DNA of 64,000 bases from Arctopsyche grandis (lineage: Eukaryota > Arthropoda > Insecta > Trichoptera > Hydropsychidae). The translations under genes were made by a program, and so were the position numbers. The stretch lies in the NCBI RefSeq assembly GCF_051622035.1, contig NC_135360.1:26615206-26679205 (forward strand), in the 5' to 3' direction. The notes under the pieces are model-generated. The model searched no databases, had not been told where the DNA came from, and saw only the letters and a list, made by a program, of their open reading frames with translations. Below are positions 35,172-48,100 of this stretch, one piece after another; within the stretch, counting starts at the first letter, position 1, and every line of letters begins with the position of its first letter.

Positions 35172-36049
35172 ACAATATTCTTATATACTTATGTACATGT
35201 ATAAAAAAAAAACAATATCATTTTCAGTCCGGGACTATATTCTCGGCAGTTTTTTAATATAAAAATGCAAGTAAAATAAACATACATTTAATTTCTAAAA
35301 ATATATTCAATGGATTTACGGAAACATGTCGTTGAATTTCTTCAAAATTAATCGTACACTTACCAGCAATGTATTTTTGAATCGTTGGTAATGGTCACCT
35401 TCCAATTATAATTACTGGTTATCAAATAATAATAATGTTATAATTTGTATGTTCAAGAGATACTTGTGTTATAAAATTTTGCGAAATACATATTATATAT
35501 AATATATGAGAAGAAAATACGTCTTTTGAGGTGAGGTTGCGTTTTAAGAAGTCGTTTACATTGTCTGGAGTGAATCTGTAGAGAGGTGCCAGTATTCAAT
35601 GAAACCAGATGGATTCGAATCGAAGATAACATTGTAGCATCTCGACGGGACCGGGAACATATTGTACAAATTAAACTATCTGAAATAGCGATCGACTACC
35701 TTTTGTGTAACGCCGACTGATTGTCGCTTCGCTAACAGAATATTCACGCTTGGAAACATAAAAAACATAACACAATGTATAGCAAACGATTTATGAAGTA
35801 AACAACGTGCGAAAAACAAATTCACCCATATTTATCAGCAAACTATGGATAAACCAAAACGAGCATCGACGATCACGTAGTGTACACAAAAAATTGAAAA
35901 ATTTTAAATAACTCGATGTTAAACTAAATTTATTAGAAAACTTATTCACATTTTTTTATTATATACATATTAACAATAGATGAAGGTTTATGACCATGCG
36001 AAAATTCGACCTCGAGATTTTGACTGATTTTTTTTTCATTAATTGCAAA
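35172..36049. other. AT-rich non-coding stretch
   Basis: No exon recognised. Positions 35985-36030 hold a minus-strand piece of the dispersed repeat shared with 5.3, 12.3, 48.5 and 63.9 kb. Confidence 0.4.
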
Positions 36050-36483
36050 TAATATTTATTTATTTATTTTATTTTACATATATACCAGGAAGGCCTTACA
36101 GGTAAATCCCAATGCGCCTTCCTGGCCAATTACAAATACAAATGCAGCATTTTTTTATTATAAGTCGTTGAATTGCGAGACACTGAAAAAACTCGCAAAT
36201 TAACGAGACATCTATGAATTGTACATAAATTTTTATTGTACATCCATCAAATTTCAAATAGTGGTGACATAGTAGGTAGGAAGGATTTTTAGCCAATTTT
36301 TTTTTTCCGGGAACCGTTTCAACAATGAAATCAGAGAAAATTGGCAAACTCTGATAGGAAACGATCAACCTGGAGTCACAAATCCAGGTCTGACCAACAG
36401 CATACTCATTTTCATTCAGGGATAGAACCCGGCACCTTCTTGACGGTAAGCAGAAGCTTAACGTCCGAGCTATGCTGCTGATT
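36050..36483 (-). mobile_element. tRNA-derived SINE, copy 9
   Basis: Minus-strand copy: head CAGCAGCATAGCTCGGACG near 36483, B-box region GGGTTCTATCCC, body, and 3' hairpin CCAGGAAGGC/GGCCTTCCTGG at about 36084-36125, followed by AT-rich tail to 36050. It lies head to head with copy 10, which starts 30 nt away. Confidence 0.82.
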
Positions 36484-36772
36484 TAAACAAAAAAAATAAT
36501 ATTTTAGAAATTAGCCAGCAGCATGGCTCGGTGGTTGGGGTTTTTCCTAGCACCGAGAGGCGCCAGGTTCAATCCCGTGAGTTGACCTCGATTGAAAAGA
36601 ATTTATTCTGAGTACATCTGTAATGCTGCTGGTCAGACTTGTATATTTATGCTCCAGGTCGATCTTTTCCTATCAGAGATGCCAATTTTTCTAATTTCAT
36701 TGTTGAAACGGCTCCTCAATTAAATTGTCAAAAAAACTTCCTACCTACTATGTCACCACTATTTGAATATGC

Positions 36773-37076
36773 TTAGGCCTTGTTCATAGTCTCGACAATG
36801 TCGCTGCAACAAAGTCGCAGAAGTGTCGCTGTTCATACTAATGTCTAATAGTGTTCATAGTAAGCGCGACAGTTTGTCGCGCATATCTAATAGTGTTCAT
36901 AGTTTATCGCGCTTACTATGAACACTATTAGATATTAGTATGAACAGCGACACTTCTGCGACTTTGTCGCAGCGACATTGTCGAGACTATGAACAAGACC
37001 TTAGATATTAGTATGAACAGCGACACTTCTGCGACTTTGTCGCAGCGACATTGTCGAGACTATGAACAAGGCCTTA
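36773..37076. mobile_element. PIF/Harbinger-like palindromic MITE
   Basis: Ends GGCCTTGTTCATAGTCTCG and its inverse, flanked by TTA on both sides (36773-36775, 37074-37076); the SINE reads through if one TTA and the insert are removed. A 3-bp TTA/TWA duplication with GGCC-type ends fits PIF/Harbinger. The inside is almost wholly palindromic: AGTGTTCATAGTAAGCGCG and its inverse flank the centre. The right terminal arm occurs twice in tandem (about 36936-37005 and 37006-37073), the inner one ending ..GACC-TTA, suggesting a duplicated end or a self-insertion. Confidence 0.82.
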
Positions 37077-37165
37077 ATGTACAATAAAATTTATGTACAA
37101 ATTAAAATTCATAGATGTCTCGTTAATTTGAGTTTTCAGTGTCTCGTAATTCAGCGACTTATGTT

Positions 37166-37352
37166 ATAACTAAAGGCCGGATAACCCAGGTGCCGTCTTG
37201 AAAAATCTTGACCCAGAGGGTGCTGTGTATTGTTCATTGCATTGTTAAAGGTTCGCCAAACGTTTTTTTTTTTTTGGACTCTAGCTTTGTAAATATAGCT
37301 AAACCGCCCCGATTCCTGGAAAGAGCACTGTATCTATCCGGTGTCTAGTAAT
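37166..37352 (+). mobile_element. Unclassified short insertion inside SINE copy 10
   Basis: It interrupts the SINE body between GCGACTTATGT and AATGCTGCATTG. The interior (GACCCAGAGGGTGCTG, TATTGTTCATTGCATTG, AAAGGTTCGCCAAACG, AGCACTGTATCTATCC) matches an insertion at 44243-44370 in a LINE. No A/B boxes, no terminal inverted repeats and no coding capacity. Boundaries are approximate. Confidence 0.5.
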
Positions 37353-37450
37353 AGCAATGCTGCATTGTTTGTACTTGGCCAGGAAGGCGCATTGTGGTTT
37401 ACCTGTTAGGCCTTTCAGGTATATATGTATATAATAAAAATAAAATAAAT

Positions 37451-38780
37451 TAAAATCAATTAAATTCATAAAATTTTCTTGCGGCTAATTACTATTGCAA
37501 ACCTTAAAATTTAAGTCAGATTTTTACGGTACAAGATCTGTTAACAATTTTGTTAATTGAATATTTCAACTCTTTACTATTAATTTATACATGCTTACAT
37601 AATAAATCCTATTACGTTAGCTGAATTATTTTTTTTACATAAACTAATATTGTATTTTCATTGGTCTATTAAACGTATCATGTGGTAAAATGGCATGGTC
37701 AATAGTTAGGTGACATTTTGTGAAAAATCAGAAAATTTTCGAGAATACGCTCAACACGTATTGTGTTAAGTGCGCAATTTTCATCGACGATGCTGAATGT
37801 GTGCGGCGTCGGGAAAACAATTGATCCCCATATCGTTTGCGTGCGGCTGAAAAAGTGCATAGGCGCCAACGTTCGAACGACATCGTCCGGCCATGATCAC
37901 GGCGTCGTCATCTCATGACGAATACGCAGACAACAATCGTCCATGAAAATGCAAAAATGCGAGGATTTAGCGTGGCAATAACATTTGTATTCCGTTCGTG
38001 CGTTGCGCTAGGAAATAGATCGATGAGCGTTGCCTAGCAACGGCGAGCGCCATGCGCACCGCTGAGTGCCCCCTCCACCTCCTCATTCGCGCTAAAGCAC
38101 CCACACACGCGTCGATACATCCTCCGACGACCGAAAACAATAATGTGCCGGTGTAATAATTGTCCCGCATTGTCTCAAAACAAACTTTTGTCCCCCGCTC
38201 TATTCATTCGCAGCCGCCGATTTTGTCGATTCATTTTACATTATTTTAATACCAAACATTGTACGTTCAAATCAAATCATTCGTTTTACGAATTACAATC
38301 GATAATTACACGTCGACTTTTCGAATGAATCTAATCAATAGATTGATTTTTAATACGTATAACATTGCTTTACAATTGCATAAATTGCGTACAACTTTAC
38401 AGCATATAATAATTTTGTATTGAAATAAGAAAACATTGATTTTTTTGTTTATTTTAATGAGTGGACGATGTTTAACTTTTTGTATAACACTTCTTATACA
38501 ATCAAACAAACGTTCAAAAGTTTTACATTTGAAATAATCAATTGCTTAACATTTATTGTAAATATGTGTGAGATTACAATGAACTAAAAAAATAAGTTGT
38601 AACTATTATAAAGATAAGATTTTATGTTGTTAGTTTTTTCATTATATACACAGTAATTTTAGTACGGTTGGTTTTCAAATCAGGCTTACATTTTAATTTA
38701 AAATGTAAATAGGGCTAGTAAAAATAAATAATTTTGTAAAATTTTCACTTTTTGAGTAGGTGAATTCGAAGCGCTTGATG
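37451..38780. other. Non-coding stretch before the RhoGAPp190 promoter
   Basis: AT-rich with a moderately richer middle (37780-38140, many CG dinucleotides, GCGCCATGCGCACCGC). No exon with a recognisable domain. It may contain upstream regulatory DNA of RhoGAPp190. Confidence 0.35.
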
Positions 38781-39160
38781 TTTACGATTTGGAGTGAGTA
38801 TTTAGCGATACATTTTGTGCCGAAAGCGTGGTTAAAATAGCGAAAGTCATTGTACAAAAATGTGGCCAGGTAGGGTGTAATGTGGGATGTTGTGGCCACA
38901 GTTGTCTGTGGGCGACATGGCGTGCGGGCGAGCGGCTGCCGCCGGTCACCGAAGAGCATCGCGCGCCCCCTTCGCCACCGCCACCCCCGCCGCCGCCCCC
39001 CTCCCCCCGCAGGTGAGCCTCCGCCCCGCGCCCCCTCCGCGCCCCCCCGCCCCCCGCCGCCCTCCCGCCGGCCGCCCGGCGCCGAGGGCGGGGCGCGAGG
39101 GGGAGGGGGAGGGGGAGGGGGACGACATCTGTCATCCGCTTATTGTTGATCACATCTTGA
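38781..39160 (+). promoter_or_regulatory. GC-rich promoter and possible 5' exon of RhoGAPp190
   Basis: A strongly GC-rich, CpG-rich block about 1.6 kb upstream of the RhoGAPp190 start codon. It contains a perfect splice-donor word CCGCAG|GTGAGCC at 39012/39013 on the plus strand. A 5' UTR exon ending here could join an acceptor such as GTCAG at 40744, 33 nt before the ATG. The GC bias yields proline/arginine-rich ORFs on both strands that I do not accept as genes. The link to RhoGAPp190 is inferred from position and strand. Confidence 0.4.
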
Positions 39161-40776
39161 ACCCGCTCGATTTCCAATGCGCTCATTCCGTTGATTCGTT
39201 CGATGTAACGCGTTGATTGCACGCTCGTCGCTGTGGCTTTTCAATGTCATGTCAAGTCTGACCTTGAGATTGTCACGTTAATTTTCACGTTGAAAACCAT
39301 CGATTATTTCACAGGCTGAAATAATCAAAGAATGCGGCTGTCGTTCGCCTCTATGACTAGTGTACTTCAATTGTCATTTTCAGGTTTAAATCAATAATCA
39401 TAACTGACACATATTTTATTGCTGTGTGGTTGCTGGATTTCATTTCTCAAGTGTATTGCTGTTTTTGATTTGTGTATGCATTTTTTTTTTATTATAAAAT
39501 GTAAATTAGACTCATTTTGTTAGAACTCATTACATGATTTTTATCGAGTGTCGTAAAGATAGTATACTGAATACAGTAATCCATCTCTATTTCCTGTTTC
39601 GATTGTTATTCATAGTTTCTATGCATCTATGGCGCAAAATGAACTTTTTATTCGTTTAAAACTTTTGAACTTAAAACAAAAGAATATCCTATTTGTTTTA
39701 TATTATAATTACTATTTTATATCAATATCGAATGATTGAATTTTTTTTTTTTTTTTTTTTGATAAGTATTATATTATTCTGATGTTAATGTACAGCATAA
39801 TAGGAAAAAGACCTCAAAAACCTAATTATTGCAATTGAGAACCAATACTAGTTTAACATTAGTACACCAATAGATCCAAAATGTTTCTGTTTCTTTACAA
39901 GGCCCTTTTATATTTCACTTCTTCCACTTAAATTTTATCCTTTGTACCTTTACAGTACATAATATTGAAAAAAAGAACTTAAAGATTAATTTTATACAAA
40001 CATAAGTTCTGCATAATGAACCTAAGCCTCGAGAGAGAAATCGTTTGATACCCCATACTTCATATATCCACAATCTAAATTTTCAATACAAAACTCACTT
40101 TTTAATGTTGAATTTGATGAAGTCTTCTCAATTTTATATAAAATCTATTGTGTTTATCAGATCTTACAATTATATATAAAATAACATGGTTGATTCAAAT
40201 GCATTTTCTTTTTAATTTCAGAAAGCAGTTAACGATTTAACCTACTCTCATTAAATTTTTAACAAACGAACCTGCGCTTTGAAAGAAATTCAAACATCGA
40301 AAATAATAATTCCTTCCATTATAAATACTCCGGATTCTTTCCATTATTAGCATACATACATTTTTATATGTGTGACTTTTGTCTTTGAATTTTAACTTTC
40401 ACCTTTAAATCAAAGGACGATATCTGAATATTGTATTTTATTTTTTACTATCATTATAATATAAATATCACATAATTCGAATTAGATAAATTTAACCGCA
40501 TTCCAATTTTAATAAACATACATACTCGATATTGTGAATTAAACAATTTTTTTATAATATATATATATATATGTATGTGTATACTAGGCCTAAAAATAAA
40601 AGTGTGCAAGATTTGAACATTATTAAATGGTAAATTGTAGGCATTTTTAAAAACTAGTACTTTATAAAAAAGTTTCTCCATATATTTTTCATATTGGACG
40701 AACAATAGTTAGTGATGATAAGTTGCTTCATTTAGTACTGTCAGTTTGAGTGCATCAGTTGATAAAACGTTGAACG
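39161..40776 (+). other. Probable 5' intron of RhoGAPp190
   Basis: AT-rich DNA between the GC-rich block and the first coding exon. A T tract lies at 39740-39760. No coding exon recognised. If the 5' exon proposed above is right, most of this is the first intron, and 40745-40776 is the short remainder of the 5' UTR. Confidence 0.35.
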
Positions 40777-41865
40777 ATGATGGCTCGAAAGGGTGATTCT
40801 TCGGGACGCATGTTGACTGTTTCAGTAGTCGGGCTATCAGGTTTGTGAAAATTTATATTTTATTTTATTATATTCGGTTTTTTTATTGTATTACTAACGT
40901 TATTATTTATTTTCAAGGAACTGAAAAAGAAAAAGGGCAACTTGGTGTAGGAAAATCATGCCTATGTAATAGATTTGTACGTTCAAAGGCTGATGACTAT
41001 ACAACGGAACACATATCTGTATTGAGTCAAGTCAGTATTTGTTGTTATGTAAAAAAAAATTCAATGGAATTTGCATTGTATTAAAATTTTTGTGTATTTT
41101 TTGATTATAGACTGACTTCAGCGGACGAGTTGTTAATAACGATCATTTTTTGTATTGGGGAAGTGTTAATAAGGAATTGGAAGATCAAGAAATAGGGTTT
41201 CAAATCGTCGAACAGACGGAATTTGTAGATGATGCTTGTTTTCAACCATTTAAAGGTAATATTTATTATTATTCACTTCGAACATATGTGTGTTTAAAAA
41301 CAAATAAATTTATGTGCTCGTATTCTTAAAGCTGGTGGAAAAACTGAGCCGTATTCTAAACGGTGTGCATCTCTACGTCTTCAATCGGCCGAAAAGTTGA
41401 TGTATGTCTGTAAGAACCAACTCGGTATAGAGAAGGAATACGAACAGCGATTACTACCCGACGGTAGATTGTCTATAGATGGGTTTATATGCGTTTATGA
41501 TGTTAGTCATGTACCCGGAAGATCTTGGGAAAAACAGGTATATATGTAGTATTTTTTAATATGTTTTCGATTACATATTTGTGAGATTTTCTACATGTAT
41601 GTACGTTTTCTTTTTTCAGTCTGAATTGGTAGCTGGAATTTTGAACAACATTATAAAGACAAAGAAACCCGTCATTCTAGTGACTACGAAGAATGACGAG
41701 GCGGCTGAGAGAGGCGTAAGAGAAGCGGAAAGATTATTAGGATCTCGCCGGGAATGGCGTGCAGCTATACCGATAATAGAAACCTCTAGTCATTTAGGTG
41801 TAAACATAGACCATGCATTTTTACTACTTTCACAGATGATCGATCGATCCAAGAATCGAATAAAG
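40777..41865 (+). CDS. RhoGAPp190: RhoGAPp190 exons 1-5: N-terminal GTPase domain
   Basis: Exons 40777-40840, 40918-41030, 41111-41255, 41332-41537, 41620-41865 (residues 1-258). The P-loop GQLGVGKSC is at residues 28-36, preceded by the p190-specific VVGLSGTEKEKG insert and followed by LCNRFVR. Further family blocks are [31 protein letters not shown] and [11 protein letters not shown]; the last replaces the Ras NKxD base-specificity motif with TKND. In p190 this domain binds nucleotide but is thought to lack normal switching. Introns here are 76-82 nt. Confidence 0.95.
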
Positions 41866-42045
41866 GTTCGCTCATATTATTCGCATAATACACAGCATTC
41901 CGTTTGATTGAATTTTTTTTAACATGTTATTTGCATATTTCAGATATCAAGCTATCAGGAAGCTTTACGAGTAAGACGTGAACAATTAGACACTGTTACG
42001 GAAGCATTCCAACACTTAATCAGAGCTCATATAACAGATCATAGG

Positions 42046-42117
<72 letters not shown>

Positions 42118-45100
42118 ATATATATGTCAGCGTCATAGTAATATATTTCTATGTATTTATTATCATCTTGTGCTTGTAGGGAAACATGGGTAATGGCTAC
42201 ACGCCGTCTAGGAAACCGTGCCGAGTGGTTAGCCCTCATCGACACGCTAGGAGAAGACGCACTGAGACGTACTCTATCAAGACACGCTCGTGCGTTGAGA
42301 GATTCAAAGTTAGAGACACGTCTTCGAAAGCATCTCGCACATCTTCCCGCTGCACTTCGAGGTCTCAGACTGGATACGCATCATTTGCACGAAAGTGATT
42401 GGAGTAGAGTTGTAAGACAGATCAGATCTCATCCGGATGCTAATTGCTTCTTTTTGGAATCGGACGCTCCGTGGACAGAAGACGCTCTGTCTGGTGGGTC
42501 AGACGATGACGACGAAGACGATCAAGAGATCGACGAGGAGCGTGATGGCGAAAAGGTTGGTGTAATTACTTGTCTCGGTTGCTTATTGTTATGATTTTAT
42601 ATTGAAATTCGATTTAATTTCTTCAGGCTCTGATTCCGTTTGATGTTTTGGACACTACCGAGGCTGCTAATGTGTTCCGCACTTATTTGCAAGATTCTCA
42701 ACAGGAACAAAGGACGTTGGAGTATGTATTATATAATGTGTATTGATTGAATGTTTATACGTAGTCGTGATTATGTAATTTTTATTTTATTTGCGTTTAA
42801 GGTGGGGCAGACAGTTCAAGCAATTGTTGGAAGAGACAGGATATGTTACGCCCGGAAAGCGTTTGTCTGAAGTGAGAGTTTTGTTTTTGGGTAGGGAGTG
42901 CTTTGAAGCTTTGAGCGATCGTGAACAGAATGCTATTTACGATCAACATCAGAAAGATTTGCATCAAACGGCCAAGCACAACTTCCAAGTATGTATATAA
43001 TAAAAAGTTATAGGTCTGTCATGATATAAATATTTAGTAATTTTTTTGCACTGTCACTTATAAGGTTGTTATCAGTTCTTTTTCAAAACTTTTTACCCAC
43101 TGTTTTCTGCTGGAGAAAGAAAATGTGTACTTTTGCCAGTTTCGTATATATTATAATGTGTATATACTACTGTTAAATATTCGATTCACTGATCTATATA
43201 AATTTTCAGGAATTGCTTCTCGAGCATGCAGATTTGTTTTATCACTTGAAAAGTATCTCTCCTTCGGGAACAATCACACAAGAAGATATTAAGGAAATAA
43301 CTGATGTTTTGCAAGATGACTTTAGGTAAATGTTTTGAATTTAATTTTTTTATAATAATAGCAATGTTTGTAAATAAGTTTTCGTTGCGTGAAATCAAGA
43401 ACTACCGACTCATTAGCCTACTTTCAGTAGTTTATAAGCTCTTCACAAAGATTATTATAGAAAGGTTGAATAATACTCTCGACGAAAACCAACCTATAGA
43501 ACAGACAGGTTTTAGGGCAAATTTCAGCACAATGGACCACCTCCAAGTAGTTGGCGAACTAATCAAGCGCACCAACGAATATCAACGGCCATTGAGCCTA
43601 GGTTTCGTCGATTATGAGAAAGGCTTCGACACAGTTAGTACCTAACGCTTTACAAACACAGAGAGTGCTATGTGGGGAACCCTATGTGGGGCTGCAATAT
43701 ATAAGAACGCCACAGTTTCAGTTAAACTTCTTACAGATACTGATAAATTTAGCATAGGAAAAGGAGTAAGACAAGGAGATACCATCTCGCCCAAGTTATT
43801 CCATACGATGCTTGAGGGAGTTTTCAAGAACTTGGAATGGGACACAGCAGGAATAAAAATCAACGGCCGCTTCTTGAATTATCTTCGGTTTACAGACGAC
43901 ATAGTTTTAATAGCTCGTGATCCAGCTGACCTACTTAACAGACTAACACAGCTGGACAGGGAAAGTAGGATTAAAAATTAACGTAGATAAGACCAAACTA
44001 ATGTTCAATAGTTATTGCATGCCTGATAGCATCTCATTAGATGATAAACCAGTAGAAGTAGTAAATAATTATTTATATTTAGGTCAAATAATTGACATGT
44101 CCGGTAGTAAAGAAGAAGAGATAAAGAGACGTATGAAATTAGGATGGAGTGCATTTGGACGAATGAATGTTGTTTTTAAATCACAAATGCCCCTCTGCCT
44201 GTAGAAAAAGATCTTCGATCAATGCATTTTGCCAGTGATGACTAGTCAGGACCCAGAAGGTGCGGCGTATTGTTCAAAGGTTGTAAATGCATTGTTAAAG
44301 GTTTGCCGAACCTTTTTTACAAAGGATTTACAACAATGGGACAATGGATAGCACTGTGACTATCCTACCTCCAGTGATGACGTATGGATGTGAAACTTGG
44401 ACACTGAACGCCAAGATGCTACACAAAGTCCAATGCACTTAAAGGAGTATGGAACGCTATATGCTCGGCATAACGAGGAAAGACAGGAAGCGGAACATGT
44501 GGGTGAGAAGTATGACGAGGGTAGTGGATAGAGTAAAGAGATTGAAATGGCAATAGGCGGGCCATGTGAGTAGAAGAATGGACGAAAGATATACAAAAGA
44601 AGTGCTTGAATGATACCTGAGAGAATGCAAAAGGATAAAAGGAAGACCGCAGGGAAGATGGGTAGACGAAATTAGGAAAATGTGTGGGGTGAGATGGATG
44701 AGAGTTGTGCAAAACAGAGACGAGTGGAAGCGTGTTGGAGAGGCCTTCATCTTGCAGTGGATGGTGAATGGCTGTAGATGATGATGATATAAGTTTTATA
44801 TATATAAATATTTTTTTTTATAGGTACAAGATTCTAGATAAAGCAGAACAAGACAGAAAGTTGGTTTTATTCCAACATCTAGGATTTGTTCATTGTCCAT
44901 TGAGAGAACATTGTCCGGCTTTACCCAATTGTGTCGATAATACTGTTCCGACTGCACTTGAGAGAACTTTGGGGTACTAATAATACATTCTCACATATTA
45001 TACTGCGTTGTTTTTGTTTTTTTTTATTATTAATCTTGTATTCACACTCATCTTGAAACATTAAATTTTCAGATCAATGACTGGAGACGGACAAGAGGGC

Positions 45101-48100
45101 TCTGAATGGGATTTCGATCCTGACAATGACAATTTGAACCTTCTCATTCTCGGAGTGCGTATAATTTCAATACACATATATATATTTTGCAACTACAATT
45201 TTAACTAACATGAATCTTTATTTTTGTTCAGTCTCCTGTGGTGGCTGAAGAGGTAGCTCGTAGAATTGAAACCGGATCCAATGGTAGAGCGTCTTGTAGG
45301 ACAGCGACTGCTTTGGATCACCACATTCCAAATTTTAGACCAAACGGTGAATACATTTTTATATTTAAATGAAATATATGATACAGATTGATTAAAATGT
45401 GTATGTTTGTGTTTTTTATAGGATGTTTTTGGGTATATTGGGATCAAGAATCTTTTGAGCACGTTAGAGAAGCTGTAGAGCGTAGTCTGTTATCAAATTT
45501 AGAACAGGACGATCACACCCAAAATAATCAAGTTAGTATTCCAAAGCTTATTGTAATGTTATTATTTAATGTGTGTTTTAAAATTATCGTTTTAATGTTT
45601 TAGGGTCTTCCGATGGTTATAATGCTTGTACAACAGCCTGGTATTAGCGAACAAGAAATTCGTCAACTTCAAGACGAAGGGCAAAGTCTCAGTGAAAAGT
45701 AATTGCAAAGTCATTTGCATGCAGGATTTTTTCCGTTTCTTGAAATTAACGTTTATTTTTTTGTTATTTGTAGTGTTCATTGGGCTTATTGGGAGTGCAG
45801 TGCCGAAGAACTCGGCACTGCTAACGGAACTACTAACGCACTCCGTAGATTACCTAGAGCACGTCCAGCTCGCAATCAACCGTCTCGGCCACTTGCCGAC
45901 TGCTTTCATGCTGATATTAGGTATCCTTTGGAGCTGAATTCACACCGAATTTTATCATTACGATCGATTTTAATTATCTTGTTTGCTTTTTAGGATTATA
46001 TTGTGCTTATTTTGTGGAGATCCGTACAGTGTTGAAAACGTCCTCGGTCCTTTATTATTGCATCCGTCTTGTTGTTTGACTGGAACTAGTTCCATCCTCA
46101 TTGATACTTTCCTCGGTGATTCTAAAAGAAATATAGAAGTGCGATTTTTTCAAATTATAAATTTACTGTAGTCGTATTTGTGTGTGTTTCAATTAAATTG
46201 AATTTATTTTGTAGGTTATCGTATCAAGTTATCACGGTGCCAACCAATTCAGAGATGAATTGATACACGGTTTCGTGTTAGTGTATTCAGCTAAGCGCAA
46301 AGCTAGCTTAGCTACACTCAAGTGAGTATATGTAGATACCGATACCTTGGTATCTATTGATGTATGTAACTGGATTTTTTTTTATATATTGTTTTTGTTT
46401 ATTTTAGCGCATTTTCTATGAATATTCCAAATTTGCCAATACAAGTCGTTGCCGTCGCCGAAGGAGCCGGTGCATTTTTCGTGTCGGAACTTTCGCAAAT
46501 GTTACTCACTGAGGGAAACGCAGCTGCTGATAGACTAGCTGCACACTTTTGCACGTATACGCCGTCATGTCATAATAATTGTAATTATTTTCATTTGTGG
46601 TTTTATTGTGACATTTATGGCTATAGATGAAGATCTTTATTTTTATTTGTAATAGCTGCATTTTATACGCCATTCTTCAAAGAAGTTTGGGAAAAGAAGG
46701 CTGAAATTGAAAGAGCGTTCCATTTAGAAGAAGAACCCGGTGTCGGAGGTGTAGGAGGATTGCCCGATGTCGCCGAATCCAGGCCAAGACCTCCACCGAG
46801 AGCTGATAGCTATCATCTGAATCATAGGTATGAAAGTTTAATGTATTTATTTGCAAATAAAACTCACGATCGTGATAGTTGGAAACAGGAGTCGGAGTCG
46901 TAAAATATCAACCGACTCTGACTTCTTTTTACAAGGCTTTTCTATGTTTCACTTCGCAAACGATTGAGCTAAAATTCCTAAAGTCTCCCGATCGTTTTTA
47001 AACTTTGCCATTTTGCGCGGTTAGGTCAATGATGGAAATTTCAATCGCTTCCGTTAATTCGATGGTGAAAAATAATCGTAATAAACACGTTTAAGAATCC
47101 AACAATTTTTGAGACGATGACAGCCCAACTCCGCCAGTGGCCAGTAGCCTTATATGTTTGACTTTCCGCCACCCACTCGTTTTGTCAGATTTTAATTGTA
47201 TAAACGCCTATGACTTTTATCTTTTTCACACTATACCTTATAATTTTTTTATTTTTGCTTTACTAGAATCACATTAACAGATGTATAACGTATATTTTTC
47301 TGAAAGTTCTTTCCTTATATAGAATACACAATGGCCACATGTACATAATACAGCCAGCAGTATGGCTCAGAGGTTGCGTTTATGTTTACCAAGAGATTAT
47401 TGGGTTTGATCCCGGGCTAATCTTAAATACTGCTGGTTGGACTTGGATATTTGTGACTCCAAGTCGATTGTTTCTTATCAGAGTTTGCCAATTTTATCTG
47501 ATCATTGTTGAATTGGTTCCTCAAAACTAGCAAAAAAATCATCCTACGTTATAGGCGCTTAAACAATTAAAATCTGACAAAACGAGAGAGTGGCGGAAAG
47601 GAAAATATATAAGTCTACTTACCATTAAACATCAAGATAGTCAAAATTGTTGTATTTTTTAAACGTGTCTATTACGATTATTTTTCACCATCGCATTGGC
47701 GGAATTGATGTGAATATCTATTGTTGACCAAACCACGCAAAATGGCAAAGTTTCAAAACTATCGGAAGAATGTAGGATATAATATACATCGGTCTCCGTG
47801 ACGAGCCGGAATGTTAAATGACAGAAAACGCAAATATCGGAAGGCAAAGATCGAAAATCGAAAGATCAAAAAAAAGGGTGCATGGTAAACGGTACATACT
47901 TACTTAATTTGCGCCAGCAGGATACAACAGGAACAAGAGGAACAGGCTTTTCCTCCCGTATTAATGTGCGCGCGCATAATCTGGCTCGTCACGTAGACCC
48001 AATATACATATGTTGTCAGATCAATGATCGAAGTGAAATATAGTTTGTACTCGTTCCACCAGTCCATTGTCTATCACATGGTAGCCAATGACAATAGAAA

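Larger units (their letters stand above)
36513..37450 (+). mobile_element. tRNA-derived SINE, copy 10, carrying two nested insertions
   Basis: Head GCCAGCAGCATGGCTCGGTGG and B-box GGTTCAATCCCGTG with standard body, 3' hairpin (CCAGGAAGGC / GCCTTTCAGG) and A-rich tail. The body is split by a 298-bp palindromic MITE (36776-37073) and again by an unclassified element (about 37166-37352). The SINE must be older than both insertions. Confidence 0.82.

Noticed and set aside
38782-39222. Proline/arginine/glycine-rich ORFs of about 60-146 codons
   Set aside because: Same artefact: stop-poor GC-rich promoter-like sequence, no domain, frames on both strands.
43304-44204. Frames after exon 10 as additional RhoGAPp190 coding sequence
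   Set aside because: They are reverse transcriptase of an intronic LINE; exon 10 (donor at 43325) joins exon 11 (44824) in frame without them.
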